Shown: positions 1 through 13,282, counted from the first letter of the stretch. The stretch: 64,000 bases of DNA from Bagarius yarrelli (GCA_005784505.1 VCAZ01000001.1:11530597-11594596); one strand, 5' to 3'. Numbers and translations: made by a program. Notes: generated from the letters alone by a model not told the origin.

Positions 1-578
1 CACAGAGATGATAAGAAAATAAAAGGACAAGGCTTTTTAATTGTGCCTACCTAGAAAGCCTGCGCCATTTGCGCAGCCCCTTACACCCCGGCTACAGGAC
101 AGCATCCTCTGAAAGCTTTTCCTGTTTTCCCGTTTCAAAAGAGATTTCAGTGATCTACAGCAAGCGGTGCCAGACCTTACTAATGGATTGTTGCGTTCAG
201 GAACTTGCTTCTGCTTCATAAAGGCAAACACAGAGAAAATGAGGAGAAGCTTTATTCCGCAGGCCATTCAGAGTCTAAATCAGGAAACACTGAGCACCTA
301 ATACCAGGACTTACTCTCAGAGAATTTCTCTCTGTTTTATCTCCTCTCTGCACAATAGTTTGAATATTTGCACAACTGACATTTAACACTTTTATTTCAG
401 AACAATCACACTGGGTCACTTTAATCACTACGTACTTACCTCTACACTTATACATATTTTTATTTTTATTTTATTTACTTATATTTTTATTTTACACATT
501 TTTGGACAGTCAAATAAAGCATTTTACTGCATGTTGTATAAATAAGTAACAAATAAAATTAGATTTCTAAATGCACAA

Positions 579-581
<3 letters not shown>

Positions 582-640
<59 letters not shown>
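582..640. repeat. (CA)n microsatellite
   Basis: An uninterrupted CA array of about 59 bases. Confidence 0.95.
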
Positions 641-642
<2 letters not shown>

Positions 643-759
643 GCTCAACACACAGAACTGAACTACCCAAACTTACACACACTCACACACACTCAACACA
701 GATAGATGTTTACGGCAACATGGAAACACAAAATACATTTGCATACTTGCGTAGACAAT

Positions 760-948
760 TTATTTATAGTCTCTAGCTCTGTGTTGTTCTGTTCAGTATC
801 TCTTTGTTGTTGTTTTGTGTAGTTGTGTTGTTTTGTGTAGCACCATGGGGTCCTGGAAAAACGTTATTTCCTTTCACTGTGTACTGCATTTGCTATATAT
901 GGTTTAACTTACAATAAAGCATCTTGAACTTGAACTTGAACAAGCAGT
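760..948 (+). repeat. Interspersed repeat with internal GTAGCACCATGGGGTCCTGG block
   Basis: The segment TTTTGTGTAGCACCATGGGG, TTATTTC, CACTGTGTACTGCATTTGCT and AATAAAGC recurs in reverse orientation at 46.8-47.0 kb. The two copies therefore define a dispersed family. It ends in a short TTGAACTTGAAC repeat. Confidence 0.55.
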
Positions 949-1373
949 GTCACCACACAGCTTTTTCCTCACATGCCACCCCCACGTTGTCCGTGAGATG
1001 GCACCGTTGTAGCACAATCGAGCGAACGGCAGGCACAGTGCATGGGGACATTCATTAATCACATACCGGCTTGGCAGTCTGTGTCAGCTACCGAATGGGT
1101 TATTCACACAATAATGAAAGGGTACAGGCTTCAGTTTGCCAAATGACTTCCTTGTTTCAACAGAGTAATTTATTGACAAAAGAAAAATAGCTGCACTCAA
1201 CTTCTCAAAGACAAAATCTCACACAAATTTTTTCCAGTTATTTCATTGTTCCAGCACTAAATGCTTCTCTTTGCCCCATTCTGGGTCTTAAAATGTTGCA
1301 CAAATATCGGGAAAAAAATAAAACTTCAGAATGTTTACACAAAGTTATCTCTTACGGTCAGTAAATCAGAATG

Positions 1374-1747
1374 ACTGCACGATGGCTTGGTGGTTAGCAT
1401 AGCAAAAAGGTCCCAGGTTCGTATCCCCGGCAGGGGCCTTTTTTCGTGGGGTTTGCATGTTCTCCCTGTGCTTGTGTAGGTTTTTCTCCCACAGTCCAAA
1501 AACATGTATGTTAGGTATATTGGTGATTCTAAAAAATGTTCTGAAGGAGTGTGTGTGTGTGGTTATTTGTCAGTATGTAGCCCTGCCATGGACTGGCAAC
1601 CTGTCCAGGGTGTACCTCTTCTTTTTGCCCAATGACAGCTAGGAAAAGCTTCAAAAGATCCCAGTGAGCCTGATTAGGAATAAGCGGGCATAGAAAATGG
1701 ATGGATGGATGGATGGATGGATGGATGGATGGATGGATGGATGGATG
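1374..1747 (+). repeat. tRNA-derived SINE-like element with GGAT tail
   Basis: It starts with a Pol III-like head: A-box GATGGCTTGGTGGTTAGC and B-box GGTTCGTATCC near 1415. The body runs through CACAGTCCAAAAACATG and GGACTGGCAACCTGTCCAGG and ends in a (GGAT)n array at 1697-1747. This is a widespread teleost repeat; three other copies or fragments occur in this window. Confidence 0.75.
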
Positions 1748-3860
1748 CTTCAATTAAGCTTCAGGATGTTTTTTTCCTCATAAGCGTCTATCCTCCACTT
1801 ACAAAATTCCTGCCTATTGACTACTTTGGTATATGCTGAAAATTTCTTCTGTTTGGGTTTGCTTCAAGCCTGAGGACGTTCTGTCTGTGTGCAGAGGTGA
1901 GCTTGGCACCGCTGAGAATAACTGGGCTCAAGATTCTGACCTATATAGAGGATTGACTTATTATAGCCGCTTCAGAAGAGAAAGCGGAGCTCGATTACAA
2001 AGTGAATGCGAGCAAGAGCAATTTCACTCCTGTACATAATGTGATTTTTATCATTCTGGACCTGAATTCCACAGCAGTTCTGAACCATTTGAGAAAGACA
2101 GAGTTTCATGCTCGGGGACCCCACTTAGGGCAATCAGTTTGTAAAGACAGTTGCATTCCTAACAGGATGGGGCAACCCAAGAGGACTTACTTACTTACTT
2201 ACACAGCTCAGCCTCTGGCTTACAAACTGTTAGTGTGAAGGAAACTCAAGTGCCCCATGTTCTTCTTAATTTAGGACAAGGACGTCCCCCCTCAGCGTGG
2301 ATGCATTGGCCCACTCGTGGCCCATGCACATAGGTTGAAATGGGCACAGAAGGTTCAGCCTTTTCTTTTTATTGGTTTGAGAAGGAAGAAGGACAGGAGG
2401 CCTGCAGTACTATGGGCCTTGGTATGTTAAACAGTATCTAAGAAAATACCCAGGTCCGTAGTGGAGAAAGGCCTTCACTATGCCTGGCAAAAAATCCAAG
2501 CATAATGGAAGTGTGGACAGAGCCTTGAGATTTCCTGTTCTCCTAAGACCTGTACTGACCAGGCAGTTAACTGGGTCCTACTGTTTGTGTCTCTAAAGGC
2601 TGTAAGCCAATTGTACCGCTTGTAGGCACTGGTCTGGAAGTGGCGAACAAACCCTTTTCCAGGCTGAGACAAGCTAGTCAGCTTAGGGTTTAGACAACCT
2701 CTTCTCAACCTCTCCCAAGCTTTTCAGAAAAAGTCTGCCTTGAAAACTGATTTTTTTAAGTACAGTATGTCAGTGACCAAGTTAATTTCCCTCCTCCTCT
2801 GTCAGCCATTGTGGCCATTAATTATTATAATTAATATGGCAATATATAGTATTAATATGTGCAGATTGCTACAGATGTGTTTTGTCAAAATTGGCTGTAA
2901 CCGTTTTGCGCCGATCAATTAATCAGAGGACGGAAAAATGCGTTATTGTAGGCCAACTAGCTGGCTATGTGAGGCGACTTTGAAATCTGATTGGTTAAAG
3001 AAACAGTCCCATTGCTAATAGAGTTTAAATAATATCAGCCAGCACTACTGATTCTGAAGGCTGTGGCCAGATTAGATCAACATGGCAGCGCATAGAGGGT
3101 GAAGTCTGAATGGACAAAAGTCTAACATCCACTTACTGAAAGAATTGCAGCCAACAGAAACATTACAAAATAAAACATATAAACTAAATTAAGAAAATAG
3201 AATAAAGAAATAAAGAGAATAGAATACATTAATACAATTTCATAGAACAAATATTAGTATTTAGGTTGTAAATGTAGGTTAGTGCTTTTGATAGTGTTTA
3301 GGCCATCAGAAAAGTCCTTGCTGGACCTAACGGCCCACCACTGGTTACCACCAATGATTATTTGATTACATCTAGTCTTTTTTTTTAAATAAAACAGCCT
3401 CCTACAGTAATTCTTACTAACAAAAGAATTACTGTTACATACTGGCTTATCTAAGTACTGCTGGTCTTTCTATCCAAATCTCCCTAATGATTATGGGGGA
3501 TGTTTACTCTGTGATGTCCTAATGCGGCACGTTTAGGAAGTGGTGAGTAAGTGCTGACATATGAGGAATGCTGCTGTTGTCCTCTGCCCAGTATCTTTGC
3601 TAAATTAGAGATCTGCTCAGAAATCAGTACCATCAAGATTTTTGTGACTGTTGCAGTCAGAGAGACTTTCTGTTGCTGAAAACTACAATTCTAGATGGCT
3701 CTTTTTAATAGTAATAGCAACTTATAGAAATTAGCTTTAGATTTACAGCCACTCAGCATGTGCAGGGAAATTTAATCTTCTGTCATTTACTGTACATGGC
3801 CAAACCATAATTTTATTATCCATCTGTTTGTGTTTTAAGGTAAGGCTAGAGAAAATTTCA

Positions 3861-3897
3861 ATTCTATAACAAATTATTTGGCATGGCACACCCAACT
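3861..3897. repeat. Dispersed motif, copy 1
   Basis: ATTCTAT...AAAT.ATTTGGCATGGCACACCCAACT recurs in the same orientation at 5588-5622, 1.7 kb away. The family is unknown. Confidence 0.5.
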
Positions 3898-4400
3898 GGT
3901 AAATAGTAGGTTATCAAATAAGATGTTAGGCAACCAACCCTACATTGCTTCAACATCTCAATTGTATGATTGAGACAAACGTAAGTAACTCTGGAAAAGA
4001 ACATCTGCCAAATGATTAAACAACAGTCTTGGACAGGAAGCTTGACCATTTGCTAATAAACTAGAAGTAATGGCCGGCAGGTGGCTGGAATTGTTAAGCA
4101 ATCGTTTAGATAGAAAAAGTTCGGTTTTAAATTTCATTTATAGCATTTGATGTAAAGAAACGTCTCAAAGCAGACATTTGTGCAACTAGGGGAACCAACA
4201 AGCAAAAGAAAATAAACAGATTGGTACAAAGTGGTGCCTGGGGGCTAAATTTGAGCCCTATAAGTATACTACTACAGACATTATCAATTGCATTACTGGC
4301 ATTTGGCAGCTGTCATGACCCATAGCAACTTATATTAAACCTTTTTTTAAACCAAATGAGCAGTTGAGTCTTAAAAAATCTTGTAATTTTGCCAAGTATG

Positions 4401-4437
4401 TGATCCTGGATTAACATCCTTTGTTAATCCTGGATCA
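4401..4437. repeat. Short inverted repeat with two TAATCC-type sites
   Basis: Arms 4401-4416 (TGATCCTGGATTAACA) and 4422-4437 are inverted copies with one mismatch and a 5-base loop. Each arm carries GGATTA/TAATCC, the core bound by OTX/PITX/CRX homeodomains. It may just be one end of the decayed element that follows. Confidence 0.4.
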
Positions 4438-5215
4438 ATATTTCAGTCAACCAATCATAACCATCTAATGTCATCAGTTTGTGTCAACCAGACCTGCTTC
4501 AACCTATTTTTGAAATCTTTCCCTCCTTGTAAACCAAAATGTAAGATTATAAATAATACATTTATATTATGTAATTTATGTTATAATAAACCATTGGAAA
4601 AAACATGTACGTGCAGTTTTTCTAATGTGTGGGCATTTTCCTGGACTTCCTGACCAAAATAGATGGTTGTAGTATCGGTGTGCAGGCATAAATGTAAATT
4701 TAAATAATTTATGGTTATAAAAATATGGCTTGTGATTGTTAAATTTTAAAAGGTTGTGATTTAAATAAATAAACGTTAACCCTGTTTTATAGTAAGGATG
4801 TTGCTCTGTTGTGGTTTTACAGGTTCACCATTTCAAAGCATTTTACACTGAATTGTGCATTGTTAATAATTCACTGTCTAAATTTATTCATGTTTATTTT
4901 GGATCATCATAATTAATACAGTCAAAATTTACTAATGTTGTCACTGGACTATGATAATTAATTTTATTATAGTTTGTCTAATTTTAAATTTAGATTCATT
5001 CTTAATCCAAGAATTGTCATTGTCAGTAAATTGTTTTAGAATCAATAAATTACCAGTCTCAGCCAATAAACAATTTTTCAGTATTTTTTCTTTTTTCAGT
5101 TTCTTTGTTAAACTATTCAAAATGGAATAAGATGGCTTTGGATGCAACACAGTGATGAGATCAAACGGTTATGATTGGTTGATTGAAATCCAGAATCACA
5201 TCCTACTACTGAGCT
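4425..5215. repeat. Inverted repeat pair, possible decayed MITE
   Basis: CTGGATCAATATTTCAGTCA followed by ACCAATCATAACC at 4431-4463 recurs inverted at about 5160-5205 (CTGGATTTCAATCAACCAAT then CATAACC). The homology covers about 60 bases. The interior has no recognisable content. Confidence 0.4.
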
Positions 5216-5587
5216 ACCACTGACCGGTAACTACACACCCTAATCCAGCAAGTACATGATTTTAACCTCTGACTTACGACTCATTTCCATTCTCAGTGAC
5301 TTTTTGCTGCATGCTCCCATGACCGCAACTGGTGTAGTGTAAATGGTTTGGTAATGTGATTTTTCCAGCCTGCAAGCAAATCATGTGTGTATTTCTCAGC
5401 GATAAATTAAACTGTGTGAACTCTGTATGACTAGTTGCAAGAACAACACTGGGGAACAGCCAATCAGCAGCTGAGAAGAAATCATATTCATCCGCTGTAA
5501 GTTTACTGCAGATACCTGAACTAGAATTCTGTTATACATCAGTTTGTGTGGGAGGATGAAGGCAACATGTAAACACAATAATATTGA

Positions 5588-5622
5588 TTCTATATGAAAT
5601 GATTTGGCATGGCACACCCAAC
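5588..5622. repeat. Dispersed motif, copy 2
   Basis: Direct copy of the motif at 3861-3897, sharing GGCATGGCACACCCAACT and the preceding ATTCTAT. Confidence 0.5.
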
Positions 5623-7695
5623 TAATTGTTAGTATTAGCAAACATAAATACAAAGACAACATCAGTCCTGCCAGTGCACAATTATATTACTATTACACTT
5701 TCTTATAACACTAGAAGGCATTTATCTAAATTGGATAAATGGAATAAAAATCATAATCTCCCTTTCCTTAAGGAATCAAAAGTAACTGCACAAACTAACA
5801 ATCAGTACTAACATTTTCAGTTTTAATCCTTATTATACTGCAAATTCTCAGCCTTCATTGACTGTCTAAAGTCTAAAACATGTAAACATCACCAGATACT
5901 GTGTTTTTCCTTTTATTTTCCTGCCATTTTTCTTCTTTGTTCTTAAAAACCTGGAAAACCTTGTAAAAAACCCTTTGATACAAGCTCTTGGTCATTAACC
6001 ATCTGCACTGTGAAGCACTTTCCAATAAGTTTTTAAGCAACTAAATGAATCTGAGCAGATAGTGAAATCTTAATACATCGAATACATGCAAAAAATTCTA
6101 TTCCACTGGTAATTATGCACATGCCCACCCTATACGCTTAGGCATTTAAGTATTTTTTTTTATTCTTTTCATACTGCTTTTCCCATTATTTAAGTGCAAG
6201 TTTATAATTATCTTGTTCATCTTGATCGTTGACTTTGTTACGAATATTTAATGCTTCTAGTTTGATTTTTTATTCTAAAGCTGGTTTTCTGCACTAGCAG
6301 CTTTAAAGTGGGAGTTAACAGCAATCTACTGCAATGCAAATGTCAGACTTCTATTTGAAAACATGCTCTACACATTTATCTGTTTACTTACATAAAATAA
6401 TGCAGGAATAACAAATAACTACTGATGAAACAGTTAAGCAGTGATTAAAATGACTGTAATAAGGCAATCGCTCATCCGGTTTTTTGTTTCCAATTTTCTT
6501 ATGATAGACAGCTAAACAATAACAATAACATACCTTCCTAATTAATCATGCATCTGACTGTCCATCTTATAGCCTGTAATTTCTTAATTTTTTTATATAT
6601 CTTGTGATAAATCTGTATCTGGGGATCTGTAAATTTTCTGAGATGATTGATCAGTTTAACAGACTTTTTACGTTGATGGAAACCGATTAAAAGCTTTCAA
6701 AATTATGCAGCATGTACAGGTCAGCTGCAGATAAACTTAAGGTCTTGATGAGCTAGGTGCATATATAAACTAGAGTTAAAAAAAAAAAAAAAGTTTGATT
6801 ATTAAATAATGCATCCTAAAATGTATATGAATACAGGCACAATAAATCGTCAGCATAGTGGTTTTTAGAAAGCTTGCCAGCTTGAACAACAAGGATCTTG
6901 TGCACAGTATCACACATTTTTCATTGGCAGTTTATATGTGATACATACACCTCAACTACATTTAAAAAAAATAAATTAATAAATAGTAAATTCATGATAC
7001 TAGATGAGGACAAATATAAATATAAATATTAGTTCCATAACAAAAACAATCTTTCTACCATAGTTCTGTCAAGCTAAAGAAATATACTTGAACATATTGA
7101 GCCTCTCAATACAGACAGCCTTGACAAAAGACAAGCTGTGCACAGAACAAACACTGATTCTTTTGATGAAAACTATAGTTTCTTATTGTAAAACTTTACT
7201 ATGTTGGTTGCATGTGTTTTGGTCTTATTGCTTCCTTTACATTATTAGAAGAAAATGTTATGCTATGTGGGCAGAACAACTCAGTTTTGGAATAGTTTCT
7301 GATAGCATATCCAAAAGATTGGTCAATTAATTTATTATTTTATTGAAAATATTATATTAAAACTAGGTAGAAGCCGACCTTTGCTTTCAGAATGGCCTTC
7401 AGAAAAAAAAAGCGTATGCGTTGAGCCAATTATATGTCCAATAAAGGGGATTAGTGTATAGCAAGAACACATTCCCTTATTCAGCTGTAAACAAAAGGCA
7501 GGTCCAGTCCATCTGCTTGAATATTGTGGGCTCCAATTCTGAACATCTGTTGGTCTCTATGTTATCAGACCCGGTAATATTTCCTTTGTTTTATAATCAG
7601 CTGTCCAGTTTGGATTAGCTCTAATGTTTTTAAAATCAGTATGTAAACTAGAGTAGCCTCTTCCCTTAAAATACGGTATCATCCTTTATTTGAGA

Positions 7696-8000
7696 ATTAG
7701 GAATAGTTCACCCAAAAATAAAAATTCTATCATTATTAACTCATTCTTGTGTTGTTCCAAATCCAGAATGCCTTCTTTCATTCTCTGAACACGATTTAAG
7801 ATATTTTTGATGAAATCTGAGAGCTCTCTGATCCTTCCATAGACAGCAAGTTACTTACCATGTTCAAGGCCCAGAAAAGTACCAAGATGATCGACAAAAT
7901 AGTCCATGTTTCGTCAATTAAATTATTGCAAAGCTACAAGAATACTGTCGCAAGGAAAACAACTTTATTCCACATTTTTGTCTCTACTGAGGCATCTTCT
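7696..8000 (+). repeat. MITE-like repeat of the TTCACCCAAAAATGAAAATT type
   Basis: It contains AGGAATAGTTCACCCAAAAA, GTGTTGTTCCAAATCC, TCTGAGAGCTCTCTGATCC and GCTACAAGAATACTGTCGC. I recognise these blocks from abundant non-autonomous DNA elements in zebrafish, carp and other ostariophysans. The copy is diverged and has no coding capacity. Confidence 0.55.
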
Positions 8001-8623
8001 TCTTCTTTGGAAACAAATACTGCCACCTACTAGGATGGAGTGTGAAGCATTGATTATAATGAAAATAAAACAAAACCAAAAAAAAAAAATTATAATAATA
8101 AAATAAAATTATTAATGAATTAAAACCTAGAAAAAAAAATCCAACTCAACTCTGAAAATTATATAAATGGAGTCTGTTATTCTCATTATAACATTTTTTC
8201 CCCCCACATATTGTTTACAGATTCTTTAATTAGCTCTTTCACTTCCAGCTTATTGATTAGTGGAAAAAAGCACTAACTATTGTTAATACTCGCTGCCATC
8301 ATCAATTTGGTTGGTTTAATATTTTGAGTTTCAGGTCAGGGGCAAAAAGGGTAAAATGTGGGCGGGTCTTTTGACAATAATGCCAGTAGATATGCGCTAG
8401 ACAGAGAGTCAATTTAAGATGATAAAAGAAGCGGCTCCAGATCCAAAAACAAATGCAAAAGTACAGACAATAGTGGGAAAAATCAAAAACATGGGGAACG
8501 TGTCAGCAAGTGTTTTGTGGCCTGCGGCGGTCTGTCAGTGTTTACAGAAGTCTCACAATTCTTCATGTACAAGCATCATCAGAGAGTGTAAAGACAGTTT
8601 TCCAATCACCTCAAAAATTTTCT

Positions 8624-8945
8624 GATTGTTTATCTACCGAGAAGTCCACCGAGAGCAGTATCGTTTTAAACCCAAAGGTGGAGTTTATTTACAACGTAAA
8701 AATACAAGAAACATAACTAATCAAGACATGACTTGGCTGTGCGTTAGCTTTGCTTAAACACTAGCACAAACATAAACAAAACAACAAACAAGAACTTGAC
8801 TTAGCTAGACAGACTGACAAAAGTGGTACAGAGACAAACCAAACAAACCGAAATCCTCGACAAAGACAAAGGGAAACACAAGGACTATAAATACAAAAGA
8901 CTGACCAATGGGAACACGAAACATAGACAAGGGGATCACATGACA
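8624..8945 (-). mobile_element. LTR-like sequence
   Basis: On the minus strand it begins TGTCATGTGATCCCC, has TATTTATAGTCC (TATA-like), then AATAAACTCCACC (polyA-like) and a short tail. No target duplication was found and the left boundary is approximate. Confidence 0.4.
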
Positions 8946-9255
8946 AGGAGCTTTTTTGCTGTCTCACTTTCACTTGATTATTATGATCATATTAAATTCA
9001 GCTATGGCAATATTCTCACTAGAGAAAGAAAATGAAACAGTTTTTTTGTAATGTCCTTTGGTATCAGTTTTATTTTATTATTTTCTTAAAAACAGGATTT
9101 ATGTTATGATATACTATTTCTAGCACTCCATCGGCCTCAGGCGTCCCTTATTTTTGCGTATAAAAGGTGGCAACCCAAATGTACACAATGCCAAAATGAA
9201 AGTGTAATTCTAATTTTTTTTTTTGGTGGACAAAAATTTTATATAATAACTTATG

Positions 9256-9258
<3 letters not shown>

Positions 9259-9328
<70 letters not shown>
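9259..9328. repeat. (AT)n microsatellite
   Basis: A pure AT array of 70 bases, flanked by TGCACA on both sides. Confidence 0.95.
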
Positions 9329-9333
<5 letters not shown>

Positions 9334-9480
9334 TTTTATTATATAAAATATATATCATATAATAAAAGGTATTTTACAGTATATTTAGTAAACACAAAAC
9401 ACACGCACACACACACCAGATCAATATTAGCAACAGCCGTTAGCAAAATGACAAAAAAAGAGGCGCATTTGAATTTGTAA

Positions 9481-9770
9481 CGGTCGCACTTGCACGCGCG
9501 CACGTAAGAACCCGATGAACTGTAATGTGATGTGTCTCGCGCACACAGCCAGCGCACAGGGGCTTGTGCATTACAACCCGGCTTATCCCAATCTGCTCTG
9601 ACCTTCACAGTGCGTTTCATGGAGCTAAACAGCCCAAATGACAGCGGGAACTACACGGCTTTGCAGTTCGACAGTTCAGTGTTTTGTTGACAACGCAACA
9701 GAACTGAGCAGAGGACGCGGCACTGCCGGAGAAAAAAGTCGGACTGGGAGCAGCTGGATAGGTTTGTGCC
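9481..9770. promoter_or_regulatory. CpG-rich patch, possible promoter or first exon
   Basis: About 20 CpGs fall in 290 bases (ACGCGCGCACG near 9495, CTCGCGCAC near 9536, GGACGCGGC near 9713) within strongly AT-rich DNA. CpG is near its expected level rather than depleted. This suggests an unmethylated promoter or a young insertion. A weak GGATAG|GTTTGT donor lies near the right edge. No gene is identified on either strand. Confidence 0.3.
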
Positions 9771-11865
9771 CCTGTCATCAGACCTTATTTTGATCTGCTC
9801 AAGAGTCGTATCAGGTTTCTTTTTAAGCTTCACAGATCGAATAAATAAAATAACATAAACTAAAATGCATTGGTAATAACTAGAAGTAGTAATAACTACC
9901 TTCACTTCATTACTCAGATTGCAGAAAAGTACTGCTTGCCAAAAGATTAGTTTAATAGATTTATAAAGTGACCTCACGTGTATGGAAGGATACAGATGTT
10001 AAAAAGAAGTCTGTTTTATTGCAGCCTGTGTAAGAAAACAAAACCTGTTACCTTAATGTGTCATAAGCTTTGAAAAAAATAAAGACAATCAAATACACTT
10101 CAGAAGCAGCTGTAAGAGTTCTATACATTTTTAAGCATTAAATTGCTCCATGAGGTCTGTTTAGCTAATAAAATAAAATTATTTGTCAAGATAAATATTC
10201 AAATCTACGGCTGTAACGGTTAAATGAAGAATTGTGAAAAAGCTGGAAAGGGACAAAAAAGATCTTACGTTTTTTTTTTCTGTTTTAAAAATGTGTAATA
10301 AAATAAATAGTACATAAATGAATTTTTTTGGCTTAATACAAATATACTGTGAACTGTGAAAAGAATATCTCTAGTTTTGGGCTCTGTGAAAGAATAAAAG
10401 GTTGGGCCCCGTACCACACCCATTCTGCATTGTTACTACTAATAAAACAGATTACTGGGGGCCCCAAAATGTATGAACCCTTAGAATTGTCCTATGCGAA
10501 CCAAACCCAAACCCTATGCGGCACCCCAGGAAATATTTGCTTACACAATTGTGAGGTAAATAAATTTGCTGAAATATTAGATAAGTGTAACAGCGTCGGC
10601 ATTATTAGCACAGGCTCTTAGTAATATTGTGCATACTTGAACCTTAAACCGGTGAATTATATCAACCTCGAATCTTTTCGGGTATTAGAAGCTTGATGTC
10701 TGAGTTTATAATGATTTGTTATTAAGTGATCTCAGTTTATCTTTAAGTCCTAGTGTTACAGTTGTCCGAGCGGAAATTAAAAGAGGAATAGATATGTTGA
10801 ATCTATTCAAGATATCAATGATATTCAGTGATATTCAATGAAGCAATTATACATGAATTTCTAAAGTTCATTTTACCACATTTATACATTTCTTTTAACA
10901 AACTCGCACATGACAATGGATCGGTGCACAGCAGGCTTTATTTTCTGTTTCTTTATTAAAGTAACTAGTCAGTCTGCAAATATAATGATGTCGAAGTCTT
11001 GTGTTTATTAGCTGGTCATGTTTGCCTTTAAAACATGGTAGTTAGATGACACAATTTTTCAGCAATTTGGCAGCGAACATACACTGTACGTTTTTTTCTT
11101 CCTGTGTATTATGTGTGTGTGCGAAACAGGAGGGAGGAGGCGTGGCAAGCAGCTCTCTCTCCCCTCCCCCACAGTTTCCTAAGAGTTAGTGGAGGGAGGG
11201 AAGAGTTCATCTGAGGACAGGGGAATGCTTTCTTTCCAGCGTGAATCATTTAGGAAAAATGAGCCCCTGGACTGAGTTGCCCCTGCATTTTGGCATGTTT
11301 TCTCTCATCTCTGCTCTCAGCTCTACTGTCTATTTTGGCTGAACTTGCATTTCTTCATTTCACTGCCAAGAACACTTCAGGTTCTTTAAAGATACAGCAT
11401 TGAAAAGCCAGTTCCTAAATTCAACCATGTCCCAAAAAATAAAAATATATAAATCTCACTACATTTCATCCTGTGTGTTGGAATATAATGTTGGGAGAAG
11501 GACGGATGCTCTGTATTTTATGTAGAGGAGAGTGTTGACAGAGCAACAAGCTGATCCACAACAAGCTAATAGGTTTTGTATTACCAACCACAAGTTACTC
11601 TGAAGCCGGGCTTACACTTTGTAATTTTAAATAGTCTTTTGCAATCGTTGCTTATCAGACTGTACAGACATAATATCCGTCACAGTGTAGGATCTCAGTT
11701 ATTATAATATCAGATGTCAAAACGCAAACAGAAGGACTCCTGCAGAGGTTTTGCTCATGGTATATCTCAATAAGTTTCTCTTCGGGCTTTGCTGTATACT
11801 GGACTCGTTTCAACATTTTCCTCTTGTGGTTTGGCACAAATGAAAATTATATGTATGCATAACTA

Positions 11866-13280
11866 CACTGCCCATCCAAAAAAAGTCACACTCTCTAATA
11901 TTTCTTTGGACCGCCTTTGGCTTTAATTACAGCACGCATTCGCCGTGGCATCATTTCGATACGCTTCTGCAATGTCACAACATTTATTCCCGTCCAGAAT
12001 TGCATTAATTTTTACCAGGATCTTGTATTGATGATGTAAAAATGACGTCTCATGCTTCTTGAACCCGATGAATCTTGGCATATGTCCGTACCATCAGGGA
12101 AGAAAAAATCCATTGATGGAAAAACCTGGTCATTCAATATATTAAGGTAGTCAGCTGACCTCATTCTCTGAGCACATAATGTTGTAAAACCTAGACCTGA
12201 CCATGACTAATGATGACTAATGGGTGCATCACTTCATCCACCTCTCTTCTTTCCCTAATGCACCCATCACTCTGGAACGGGGTAAAGCTCGACTCTTTAC
12301 ACCACATGAACTTCTTCCATTGCTCCAGAGTCTAATTGTTATGCTTTCTAGCTAATCGAATCATTTTTTTAGATTAGCCCCACTAATAAGTGATTTTCTT
12401 AAGACTACACACCTATTTAGTCCCAATTCCTTGAGTTCCCTTGGCATTGTGTGTGTGTAAATTCTTTTACTCTCAGTGTTAATCATAGCCCTTAGTTTTA
12501 CTATTGTTTTTTCACCAAACGTTTAAGTGATTACAATTATTCAGTATTTTTTTCCGACCACATTTTTTCCTTGAAGATGATGGTTCCCCACTATCCATCC
12601 AGTTTTCAATAATGTGTTGGACAGTTTTCAACCCACTTTTAATAGCTTCAGCAATCTCCTTAGATGATGCATGCCAATAATTTGACCCTTCTGAAACAGA
12701 TTAAGATCTTTTCCATGACCACAGGATGTGTCTTGGCTGGTTGCTTAAGAGAAAAGAAGCTACCTACTGCATCAGTTTGGGTTAAATAACTTGATGCCAA
12801 CTAAAACATAATTATCCATGCAGTAATTATCCAATGGAAGGCTCATACTGTCACTGTAACGCCACAATTATCAACCAAACCTATCACCACGCAGAGCACT
12901 TTATCTCCAGAATTTTAATTAAGAGCACCTGAATACCATTTACAATCACCCCTCACTCACACCCTCCTATAAAAAAGCACATCTGTCATTCTGTCCCCAT
13001 CTGGTCCTGAACATAGTTCTCCACACTAAACTCACGATTGATATTGCTACTTGAGATTGATATTGCTATTCGCGGTTTCTGTGTCTCTCCTTATCCTTAG
13101 CTTCCTCCATCACCTTCGTTCTGTCCGGCTGTGTCTCCCCTACCTTTCGTCTGTATTGACTGTTGTGTTCATGCTAAAATAATAAATGCACCCGCTGAGT
13201 TTCACCCGATCTATGTCTCTGTCTGGGATTTCCGTAACATGTACCTATTAAACTTAAATCCAGGTGGTGGACGGTCAGTC
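11866..13280 (-). mobile_element. Decayed Tc1/mariner-like transposon, split by an LTR
   Basis: The left end CACTGCCCATCC follows a TA dinucleotide. The body, read on the minus strand, is the transposase region of a common fish Tc1-like element. Blocks resembling that family include GGACCGCCTTTGGCTTTAAT, TCCATTGCTCCAGAGTC and CCGACCACATTTTTTCC. It is deleted internally and has no long frame, so it is a relic. The last 41 bases (13240-13280, AAATCCAGGTGGTGG) are separated from the rest by a 391-bp LTR-like insert. Right end CAGTC is followed by TA. Confidence 0.75.
12849..13239 (+). mobile_element. Solo LTR-like insertion inside the Tc1 relic
   Basis: It starts TGTCACTGTAACG and ends CCGTAACA (TG...CA). 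It carries a TATAAAAAAG box at 12976 and AATAATAAATG near 13178, in LTR order. Removing it rejoins the Tc1 sequence at CATAC|CTATT. The flanks CATAC and TGTAC look like a decayed 5-bp target duplication. No internal retrotransposon region remains. Confidence 0.65.
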
Positions 13281-13282
13281 TA

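Larger units (their letters stand above)
1748..7695. other. AT-rich spacer, no gene found
   Basis: The only open frames are short and look random. Apart from the repeat motifs listed at 3861, 4401-5215 and 5588, and a TTAC array near 2188, nothing is recognised. A less AT-rich block at 2440-2710 is unexplained. Confidence 0.6.

Noticed and set aside
37..267. Minus-strand frame at the left edge as a wnt7b exon, expected near this locus
   Set aside because: The translation does not resemble a Wnt signal peptide or the cysteine pattern of the family. wnt7b is probably beyond the window.
9339..9620. 93-residue minus-strand frame over the CpG-rich patch
   Set aside because: It runs through a CA/TG-rich stretch and no family is recognisable. 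Low stop density follows from composition.
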